A stretch of DNA of 42,696 nucleotides, from positions 1-42,696 of the forward strand of contig JAPOTS010000137.1 of the NCBI GenBank assembly GCA_026709065.1, written 5' to 3'. Below the pieces are notes generated by a model. That model was not told where the DNA came from. It was given only the letters and a program-made list of their open reading frames with translations, and did not search any database. This document shows, piece by piece, positions 26,423-35,000 of this stretch (position 1 is its first letter; each line of letters begins with the position of its first letter). Source of the stretch: Bacteroidota bacterium (GTDB lineage: Bacteria > Bacteroidota > Rhodothermia > Rhodothermales > Bin80). The position numbers and the translations under genes were made by a program.

Positions 26423-27262
26423 TTATTGGGACTCTACCTCATTAAGTCTCCAATCATACTCGTGATCAAGCGTCCCATCAAAATCAACTAGCTGCTTCGC
26501 TAAGTCTTCATCTGCAAATATTGTTAAATGTTCAAATATTCCATCTTCGGAGTTACCAAAATCCTCAATATACCAATAATACAGACTTGAGGTCACTCCA
26601 AATGATTCATCAAGAAGCTCAATAGCGCGAACATGATTGACAAAGTCCTTAGCACATTGATTTAATAGTCTCTCTAAGTTAGATTTGGTAAACACCTCAG
26701 AGGCTAAATTAGGACAGCCTAAACTTGCACAATTCACCCCATAATGAATTCGTGGGTCTTGCCAGATTGGACGAAGGATATCATGTTCTATATTATCTAA
26801 TGATAGATCTACTCCGGCTATAGTTGTGACGGTCTCTTTCCACGGGCCAGTGCCTGGATTGTCACCATGATGGATCTCTAAAATTGACTCAATTGGATAG
26901 TTATCAACGATCACGCGTACTGTCAAAGCATTATATAGATTGATCCAGTAAGCCATCTGAACATCTTTTGAGTATGGACGAGGATCTAGCTGTTGAAGAT
27001 GGTTTATGTAATCTCGGAGGCGCTGTCGCTCAGAGGAGTCATCCTGAAGCCCAGCATAATCAAAAAGATGGATTCCAGATGGATCATTCGTCATGAGATA
27101 TCCATCAAGAATCACCTGCCAATCTGAATGATCAATGATCTGGTCATTTTCAGGATTGGAATGATCCCAAAAACCTGTATCGATGGATTGTCCTAAACAG
27201 ACCGAAAGGGGAATAAGACAGAGTCCGAGTAGCACAATTCCAAATCGGTGGACACCAGACAT
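26423..27262 (-). CDS. Secreted DUF547 protein
   Basis: 279 residues from the ATG at 27262, which gives a signal peptide (GIVLLGLCLIPLSVCLGQ); a frame extension to 27337 is open but adds an unlikely N-terminus. The DUF547 core is clear: MAYWINLYNALTVRVI, then a charged loop, SLDNIEHDILRP and DPRIHYGVNCASLGCPNL with two conserved cysteines, followed by LYYWYIEDFG. The family's function is not established; papain-like or transglutaminase-like folds have been proposed. It is the last gene of a three-gene minus-strand cluster with a beta-barrel protein and a small CxxC protein, suggesting a joint role at the envelope. Confidence 0.85.
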   Translation of the reverse strand: MSGVHRFGIVLLGLCLIPLSVCLGQSIDTGFWDHSNPENDQIIDHSDWQVILDGYLMTNDPSGIHLFDYAGLQDDSSERQRLRDYINHLQQLDPRPYSKDVQMAYWINLYNALTVRVIVDNYPIESILEIHHGDNPGTGPWKETVTTIAGVDLSLDNIEHDILRPIWQDPRIHYGVNCASLGCPNLASEVFTKSNLERLLNQCAKDFVNHVRAIELLDESFGVTSSLYYWYIEDFGNSEDGIFEHLTIFADEDLAKQLVDFDGTLDHEYDWRLNEVESQ

Positions 27263-27387
27263 CCACCGTGGAGAAAATTTAATTAATCGTTTCACTTGAT
27301 ATGAGAGATAGATCAACGAGTCATTGAAAAAGGGCACTCAATCACGAGCCGCTGATACAGTAATTTGAAATGAACTAAGGTTGGATC

Positions 27388-28347
27388 CTAAAGTCCGCCG
27401 CCGAAACCACCACCCAATCCAACACTAAGCCCTCCACCGAATACAGTAGATTTAGCAGTATTTCTGCCACCGATGACGCTTCCGAAAAGTGCATGAGCAC
27501 TCACACTGCCAAAAATGTCAACAAACAACTGTCCAGCCACAAGATGTACATCCTCTTCAAGCCGTGGAAATCGACTGGGTGAAAAACCTTCACCACCAAT
27601 ATCTATCCCAGAAGTAGCATTTGTAAGGCGATAATTGGCACCCAGTCTAAATCGATTACCGAGAGGAATAAATATCCATGCATTGACAAAAATTTCTGAT
27701 GGGATATCAATCTCGTCTCCTTCAATCGCCCCCACAGCTTCGGTATTGACGGTTGTGGATCCCCTCTGACGAAATCCAATTTCTGCAGATCCACCAATAC
27801 TATTAAAGAACTGTCCAACAATTAGAGACCATTCAAATGAATTACCTCCATCTCCAATTGAATTGATGTAACCTGTATCATATCCACCAGGAATTTTAAT
27901 ACCAACACGCAGAGCCATGCTCGGTAAATCATCCACTAATTCATCAATAAAGCGCCATGTTAAAGAGAGTTGCGAATCGTATAATCCAGAGTAACTATCA
28001 TTGCCCCCTGACGGTCCAGCAGCTTCATCAACATAACTCTGAGCCCACGCGGTCTGAAGATCAAGACCAATCGCATCATTCAACGCGTAGTTCGCACTAA
28101 TCCAAACCGTATTTTGACCAAGATTTGATTCTGTAGCAGCTAATGGACCTTTCGTGGTTTCAGTACCACGATAGAATTCGGTAGCGTTCTGATTAAAAAA
28201 AGAAACACTAATACTACCCGTGCGAGGCTCTGAAATCCATGGAGTCCCTTGAGAGAGAGCCATTTGGGTAATAAACACTAAAACAATAGAACAACAAAGG
28301 CTACGCCAATCATATAAATGGCTTCCGAAGTAATGACTAATTTTCAT
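27388..28347 (-). CDS. Probable outer-membrane beta-barrel protein
   Basis: 319 residues from the ATG at 28347. After a signal peptide (about 1-33, ending MALSQ) the protein alternates amphipathic strands and polar loops (TVWISANYALNDAIGLDLQT, SLTWRFIDELVDDLPSMALR, RFRLGANYRLTNA), as in small outer-membrane barrels of the phenol-degradation/transporter-like type. The end is Gly-rich (GGGLSVGLGGGFGGGL) and lacks a C-terminal aromatic residue, unusual for BAM substrates. The start overlaps the stop of the preceding gene by 11 bases (ATGAAAATTAG), implying translational coupling. No precise family was recognised. Confidence 0.65.
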   Translation of the reverse strand: MKISHYFGSHLYDWRSLCCSIVLVFITQMALSQGTPWISEPRTGSISVSFFNQNATEFYRGTETTKGPLAATESNLGQNTVWISANYALNDAIGLDLQTAWAQSYVDEAAGPSGGNDSYSGLYDSQLSLTWRFIDELVDDLPSMALRVGIKIPGGYDTGYINSIGDGGNSFEWSLIVGQFFNSIGGSAEIGFRQRGSTTVNTEAVGAIEGDEIDIPSEIFVNAWIFIPLGNRFRLGANYRLTNATSGIDIGGEGFSPSRFPRLEEDVHLVAGQLFVDIFGSVSAHALFGSVIGGRNTAKSTVFGGGLSVGLGGGFGGGL

Positions 28348-28747
28348 CAATCACCTCGTTTTCAATGCCCCGAACCGGAGTTTGTAATCTGTAACGGCGC
28401 GTCAGAAAATAATGGACTACCTCGTAACGAATCCCGCAGTCTTCAACCTCTGGACCGCAGAGTGACATGACGACTTCATCATCAGAAGATCCTGTTTCTT
28501 CCTCAGCATAAACCGCCTCCAAACTCGCCGCTAGACTCATAGCACGATCACGGTCTAATTCGGATTTTTGGAGTGGGCATCCTTTGCAAGCTAAGACTTT
28601 AAATGTCAGAGATTTTCCCTGTGCATAAGCTTTGCGTGGACTGATCTGCCCAGGCCCAGTACCAATTGACCCTGAAGGTGAAACAATAGAAGGCGCAAAT
28701 CCGAAAAGGATTAAAGTAGCAGTAAGTAAAAAGATAGAGCGAATCAT
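28337..28747 (-). CDS. Small exported protein with CxxC motif
   Basis: 136 residues from the ATG at 28747 (a TTG two codons upstream is in frame but less likely). The N-terminal 25 residues form a signal peptide or anchor (MIRSIFLLTATLILFGFAPS). The mature part contains LACKGCPLQ, a thioredoxin-like or metal-binding CxxC, and two further cysteines in MSLCGPEVEDCGI, so disulfide chemistry or metal binding is possible. An acidic stretch (YAEEETGSSDDEV) separates them. First gene of the cluster with the beta-barrel and DUF547 genes. No family recognised. Confidence 0.6.
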   Translation of the reverse strand: MIRSIFLLTATLILFGFAPSIVSPSGSIGTGPGQISPRKAYAQGKSLTFKVLACKGCPLQKSELDRDRAMSLAASLEAVYAEEETGSSDDEVVMSLCGPEVEDCGIRYEVVHYFLTRRYRLQTPVRGIENEVIDEN

Positions 28748-28841
28748 GAACAAGAAATAATTAGTTATAGCAGAAGATAAGAAAAAATTTATTTAGGAGT
28801 AGAATTGAACGATAGAGTTTTTTTTCAGCGAGCGTGAGGAC

Positions 28842-30197
28842 TCAGGACACTTGCTTAGTGGATTTAGATTTACGACGTTTCCATAAGAAATACACTCCCG
28901 CTGGAAATCCTGATAATACAAAGGATATGTCAATCAAAGATTGTTGCCAGTCAAGAACCCCCCTAACAATGATTAACGACAGAAGTAGAACCAGATAGAA
29001 TGCGGGTAATAGAGGATAACCTGGAACTTTGAATAACTTATTCCCATCTCCTATTTTGCGGTGCCTGAGCACGAACAAGGCGGCGGTATTAGTTGCATAA
29101 AATATCAGGATCGCAAAAACCATTCCAGTGGCTATAGTCTCAAAGGATCCCCGAGCCAATAAAATCACAGCACCCCAGCCGCACTGTAATAGGATAGCAC
29201 GAGAGGGAGAATGAAACTTAGGATGGACATGGTTGAGCCAACGAAAAAATATCCCATCTTTTGCCATAGCATAGTACACGCGTGGGGCAGCAATGACAGT
29301 TCCATTAACACTACCCGTGGCAGAGATCATTACTAGAATAGCAATTGCCCCTGCGCCTATAGGGCCGATGAGTGCAGTAGCAAGATCTACCCCAACACGA
29401 TTGGTAGTTCGGACTCCCTCTAATCCCAGAATTCCATGATAGACAACATTTATAGAGATATAAATCGTGAACACGACAACAAAAGCAAGTAGCATTGCAC
29501 GTGGAATTGTCCGATTGGGATTCTTCATCTCGCCAGCGGCATATCCAAGGCGTTCCCATCCTACAAGGCTAAATAAAATCAACAGAATGGTATCCGTAAT
29601 ACTGCCAGTGAATCCAAGCCTGCTTTGACTCACTCCCACATCCGATAAGTTACTTACCATAATAGGTAAAGCAATCAAACCAACGATCACTAGAAAAAGC
29701 AATCCGCTTACTTTGACAATCGTGGAAAAATTCTGGTATATTTTTGCACGCTGAACTCCAGAATAATTCAACAAACAAATAGCTCCAATAATGGACAAGG
29801 CCATTGCAGTTTCTTGCCAAGGAAGGAGGTCAACGAAATACTCAAAGTAAGCAACCGTCACCAGAGAAAGTCCAGCCAACGGGCTTGACCGAATGATAAA
29901 GATCTGAGCCCAACCGAAGATAAATCCAGCCAATGGGCCAAAGGCACGATGGATATAGACATACTCTCCTCCGGTATTTGGAAGACGTGTTCCAAGTTCA
30001 GCATAGATCATAAAGCCAATCAGCGCAATTCCGCCACAGCCTAACCAGAGCCAGAGGATCTGGGTGACTGATGTCATATTGAGTGCAATCTGTTGGGGAA
30101 CAGCGAAAATGCCCGCTCCTATGGTAATGCCAATCAAGACAGCCGATGAGTCCCAAGTCGTTAATACGCGGCGAAGTTGTGGAGCTTGATTAGACAT
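28842..30197 (-). CDS. APC-family amino acid permease
   Basis: A 451-residue inner-membrane transporter of the amino acid-polyamine-organocation superfamily, with about 12 membrane helices. The first unwound helix carries the conserved GITIGAGIFAVPQQI; TGGEYVYIHRAFGPLAGFIF follows helix 2, and VGWERLGYAAGEMKNPNRTI marks helix 6 and the loop after it. Amino acid uptake or exchange is likely; the substrate is unknown. The ATG lies 2 bases downstream of the gamma-glutamyltransferase stop, so the two are translationally coupled. That suggests it imports amino acids released by that enzyme. Confidence 0.88.
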   Translation of the reverse strand: MSNQAPQLRRVLTTWDSSAVLIGITIGAGIFAVPQQIALNMTSVTQILWLWLGCGGIALIGFMIYAELGTRLPNTGGEYVYIHRAFGPLAGFIFGWAQIFIIRSSPLAGLSLVTVAYFEYFVDLLPWQETAMALSIIGAICLLNYSGVQRAKIYQNFSTIVKVSGLLFLVIVGLIALPIMVSNLSDVGVSQSRLGFTGSITDTILLILFSLVGWERLGYAAGEMKNPNRTIPRAMLLAFVVVFTIYISINVVYHGILGLEGVRTTNRVGVDLATALIGPIGAGAIAILVMISATGSVNGTVIAAPRVYYAMAKDGIFFRWLNHVHPKFHSPSRAILLQCGWGAVILLARGSFETIATGMVFAILIFYATNTAALFVLRHRKIGDGNKLFKVPGYPLLPAFYLVLLLSLIIVRGVLDWQQSLIDISFVLSGFPAGVYFLWKRRKSKSTKQVS

Positions 30198-30199
30198 AA

Positions 30200-31903
30200 T
30201 TAAAATCCTATAGCACGTCCATCGTAGCTGCGAGAGTCGGCAGCTCCATAATAGAGGCTGTCTTGAATCATAATACAGTGGGCACGACCTTGAGATCCTC
30301 GAACATTAACCTGATGTCCGATGCTCTCATAGATTCGTCTTGTATCGGGAGAGATTCCCCATGACTCAAAACGGGTGACATCTGGGAGCCATTGATGATG
30401 AATGCGGGGAGCCTCAACGGCTTGTGCAATATTCATATCAAAAATTGAGACGTTAAGAATGATCTGTAGGATAGTATTAATAATTGTCCGTCCTCCGGGA
30501 GATCCCACTAAAAGGTAAGGCTTATTATCTTTGGATACAATAGTCGGTGTCATGCTACTGAGCATTCGCTTTTGTGGAGCAACTAAGTTGGGCGGTGTAC
30601 CAATTCTGCCCATGGAATCTGTGACTCCTGGGATGGCATTGAAGTCCCCCATTTCATTGTTGAGCAGAAAACCAGTCCCATCGGCGACGATCTGTGATCC
30701 ATAGCTGTGTTCTAAGGTATAGGTTAACGAAACAGCATTTCCATGAGCATCAACGATTGAGAGATGAGTCGTTTCTTCACTTTCTGGTGCGATATAAATA
30801 CGGCTTAACTTGCTGGGATCGCTCGGAGATGCCGATTCAACATTGATGGAACTGCGCAGTGAGTTTGCATGCGCTTTACTGATTAAACGATTCACCGGCA
30901 TATCAGGATTGAAATTAGGATCTCCGATATGTTCTGCGCGATCTGCAAACGCTCGGCGCATTGATTCAGTCAGCAGATGAAGGTACTGAGCAGAGTTGTG
31001 TCCGTATGATTTCAAATCATATGGCTCAAGAATATTAAGCATGGTAACGAGTGCAATGCCACCACTACTAGGGGGACTCATTGAGTAGATGTCATAGCCA
31101 TGAAAGGTTCCATGGATTGGAGGCACCTCCTCGGCTGTATATAGAGAAAGGTCTTCCTCTGTGATTAACCCACCATGACGAGTCATAAAGTCACTCAAAA
31201 GCTTTGCGGTTTCACCCTTATAGAACCCATCATGCCCAAGATCGCGGATTCGCATTAATGAAGCCCCTAAGTCTGGCTGCTTCCAAAGTTCGCCTGGCTC
31301 GTAAATAGTATCTCCATCTTTCAAGAAAGCCTGCCGTGTGGCTAGATAGAGAGAGTCAGATATTTCCGCGAGTTGCTTGAGGAAAGGTTGCATCGCACGA
31401 GTAGAAGCAAACCCCTCAACCGCTAACTTAACCGCTGGATCTACAAGTTCACGCCATTGGGCATGACCAAGGCGCTGATGAGCAAGCCATAATCCAGCCA
31501 CCGTTCCTGGCACACCAACCGAGAGAACTCCTTGATGATTAGAATTGTTTTTGATCAGTCCATTAGGCCCCAAAAACATGGTTTCGGTTGCAGCCAAGGG
31601 AGCCTTCTCACGGAAATTAAAGGCCGTTACATAGCCATCGGCACCATGATACACAAGGAATCCACCACCCCCAATATTTCCAGCAGAGGGCAGGGTAACT
31701 GAAAGTGCAAAAGCGGTTGCAATGGCTGCGTCTATGGCATTGCCTCCATGTCTGAGAACCTCCATTCCTATTTCTGAGGCGAGGTGATGACTAGACACCA
31801 CCATACCACTGTCTGCTGTGACTGGAATACGCCCTGATTGCGCTAGACAAGGGGCCACCACTACAATGATGACAATTAAAATAAGAGATACAGAACGAAG
31901 CAT
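30200..31903 (-). CDS. ggt: Gamma-glutamyltransferase
   Basis: A periplasmic Ntn-hydrolase that cleaves gamma-glutamyl compounds such as glutathione and transfers or releases glutamate. The 567-residue precursor has a signal peptide (about 1-21, ending APCLAQ). The large-subunit motif is GGNAIDAAIATAFALSV. Self-cleavage should occur before Thr378 of ETTHLSIVDAHGNA, giving the small subunit with that Thr as nucleophile. NNEMGDF, SMTPTIV and GSPGGRTI complete the family pattern. All processing and catalytic residues look intact. Coupled to the APC permease downstream. Confidence 0.95.
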   Translation of the reverse strand: MLRSVSLILIVIIVVVAPCLAQSGRIPVTADSGMVVSSHHLASEIGMEVLRHGGNAIDAAIATAFALSVTLPSAGNIGGGGFLVYHGADGYVTAFNFREKAPLAATETMFLGPNGLIKNNSNHQGVLSVGVPGTVAGLWLAHQRLGHAQWRELVDPAVKLAVEGFASTRAMQPFLKQLAEISDSLYLATRQAFLKDGDTIYEPGELWKQPDLGASLMRIRDLGHDGFYKGETAKLLSDFMTRHGGLITEEDLSLYTAEEVPPIHGTFHGYDIYSMSPPSSGGIALVTMLNILEPYDLKSYGHNSAQYLHLLTESMRRAFADRAEHIGDPNFNPDMPVNRLISKAHANSLRSSINVESASPSDPSKLSRIYIAPESEETTHLSIVDAHGNAVSLTYTLEHSYGSQIVADGTGFLLNNEMGDFNAIPGVTDSMGRIGTPPNLVAPQKRMLSSMTPTIVSKDNKPYLLVGSPGGRTIINTILQIILNVSIFDMNIAQAVEAPRIHHQWLPDVTRFESWGISPDTRRIYESIGHQVNVRGSQGRAHCIMIQDSLYYGAADSRSYDGRAIGF

Positions 31904-32052
31904 AGCAATAGAAGATCAGTGAAAAGTGGAAAATATCTCATGCTAATTGAAAATTATCGGTGACAATAGCATGGTTGAGAAAGGGGAGGTTTCGTTTTCT
32001 CTGTGTAGGACCTATCAAATTAAACTGGAACATGAAAGGGTAGAGGTTAAGA

Positions 32053-35000
32053 TTATTGCATCGAGACAGTCGCACGCATCGTAGGTGGATGACGGTGTGA
32101 GCTCATGTGATACATTGATTCTAGTCGAACACTCAGACGAGAGCCAAGGCGGTATTCAGCGCCCAAATGGGAGATTCCAGCGGACCCTAAATTCATGCCA
32201 GCAAAAGGAGTCATAGTTGCGTTACCGATCCTAAATCCATAGCCGACCTGCGACCGTAGTCTTGTTCCCCTTGCGGTGAAAGACCGTTGTCCATACCAGC
32301 GAGTATCTTCCCAGATTTGCTGCAGTTGACCAAGTTGCTGTCCAGTTAATGAGTTGATTTCAAACTTAGGACCTGTATTGCCACTAGGGGCATACCTCAA
32401 GGATCCTCCAAAGCCCCATTCATTGACATCAGCACCATGAAGCAATAGAACATGCCCGTGGATTTGAGCTTGAAGACCAAAGGAACCCAGATCCAGACGT
32501 GTCCCTCCCCCTAACTCAATGCCAGCCCCAGTGAGACCATCTCCGCCATCACCGCGCAACCCTGTCTCAATAAATGGCTGCAGAGTGCCGAGATTGTCAA
32601 GATGCATTTCATAGGCGGCCTCCACTAACATTTGAAAGCGAAATACCCCTAAATCTAGCTTACGAATCCTACTAATATTTTCATCTAAGCTTGATAGCCC
32701 GCCCCACAATGCTCCCTCGCCAGTAAGGATGATGCCGGTTTGAGTGGTTAGAAGGTGCAACTCAACCCCTGCTGCAAAGGCCCCGAGTCTGGTATTTGCT
32801 TCTTCGGGCAGGGCCTCAGGGTCGGTCACCTCTGCATTTCCTGAACCCAAGCTAAGCATCGTCCAAACGCGCGATCTTGGTGTCCATGCCCAACTCGCAT
32901 AAGGATTGAAGGTCAATGTGTTAAGTTGATACAAGCCTTCAACTGGAGATTGACCTGTTAATTGTCGGGACCCACCAAAATGTTGAAAATCGAGATCAGC
33001 GAGGAATTGTGAGATGGATAGGCCCACGATAAAACGTTTGATAGGATAATCAACGCCTACATGGATTGAGGTTAATCCCCCATCATAATCAACTGAGTTA
33101 GCGTCTCCCTTCCCAGAGAGTTTCCGATAATCTATCAGTGTCCAGATGTTTAAATTTTCTAGGATTGATGCCACAAGTTCAATTTGATTAAGTCTGGAAG
33201 CCATTGAAACCTGAGACCAAGGATTAGTGACATCATTGTTTTGGAACCTCATGGCCAAATGTGAGAGGGTCTGAGCGAGTTCAGAATCGGGGGATGAAGA
33301 ACGCCGAATGGGTTGAAATCTGTTATTGACTGCACCAACAGAACTGGAAATCATCGCTCGAGTGACATCGGGTAATAGTCCTGCATTGACATCGGAAATC
33401 CGTTTCGTGGATACATCATCATCTTGAAGAACGATGGTTGCTGTGACTTGGGCAGATAAATGCACAGCAGTGATGGTGATTATCGCATCTTGTTCTTCAA
33501 TTGTGTTGATTAACGGAGTAATAGCAAAGCTTCCGCTTGCTGATTGGGCTCCCGCAGGGACATCAATCGTGAAGCTAGGCACATTTTGATAGCCTACAAA
33601 TCCATTCTGGGGGTTTGAAATTGAGATCTCAAGTGACTGCGCCGTTGGATAACGCGACTCACCAGTGATTGAAGTGGTAACCGTGACCTGGGTTTGACCT
33701 GCTCCCTCAACAATGATATTAGGTGAAACATCAAGGACGAACCCTGTAGGTGGTTCGTCGTCATCAACAATCAAAAGTTGAGTGGTTGCAGTAATCACAT
33801 CATCACTTACTGTAATGTTCAACACCTCATTGATCTCATCCAACAGATTATCAGTAGGATTAATTTCGACAGAAGTCCTGACTAAAGACTCTCCTGCTGG
33901 TAGAATCATTGAAGGGGGAGCAGTAATCGAATATTTGACAGCATTAGGGTTCCCACTACCGACAATAGTTAGAGTAAATTCCTTATCTGATGCGAAGCGG
34001 GAGTCTCCTGTCAGATTCGTTGTGACCGTCACCTCAACGCTTCCCGAACTCTCGAGAAGGGTAGATTGATTAAGAGAAAGCGTGACACCAGCGGGCGCTA
34101 TATCATCATCTGTAAGAGTCAGGCTGGCTTCATTGGTAATGAGAGAGTTTGTGCTTTGGAATGTAATGATTTCGTCCTGCTCATCAATCAAGTCGTCTTC
34201 AATGGTCAGTTCAACCACTGTGGATCCGCTCAAAGATTGCGCAGCAATGGTCAGCTGAAAATCAGCTATGGGAGTGTAATCAACAGCTGAACTTACCCCC
34301 GAACCCTGTGCGGTAATTGAAAATGTTTGATCACTACTGAATAATGTTTCCCCTTGCAACGTTGCAAACAACTCAAATGAAGTGGACCCTTCAGATTCAG
34401 AAATTGAAGTAGGATTGACGGACAGTAAAACCGAAGTGGGCTTAGAATCGTCATCTGTAAGAGTCAGCCTGGCTTCATTGCTAATGAGAGGATTTATGCT
34501 TCGGAATGTAATGACTTCGTCCTGCTCATCAATTAAGTCGTCTTCAATGGTCAGTTCAATCACTGTGGTTCCACTCAAAGATTGAGCAACAATGGTAACC
34601 TGAAAATCATTTATGGGTGTGTAATCAACAGCTGAACTTACACCCGAACCCTGTGCTATAATTGAAAATGTTTGATCAGTACTGAATGTTATATCTCCTT
34701 GTAGCAGTGCAATCACCTCAAATGAGGTGGCCCCTTCAGATTCAGAAATAGAAGTAGGGTTGACGGACAGTAAAACCGAAGTAGGCTTAGAATCGTCATC
34801 TTCAAGAGTAATTTGTACTGGAGTTGACGTTAATTCACTCGTGGCATCAATAGTTACGATTCCGTTTTGCTGGTAGATTGTATTATTTTGGGGAGTGAGC
34901 TTAATAGTGACTCTTGCCTGAGATGACCCAGGTGGAATTGTTAAATCAACCTCCGGAAGGGGAAGGTAAGAAACGGAGCTGGGATCATCATCCCCCTTAA

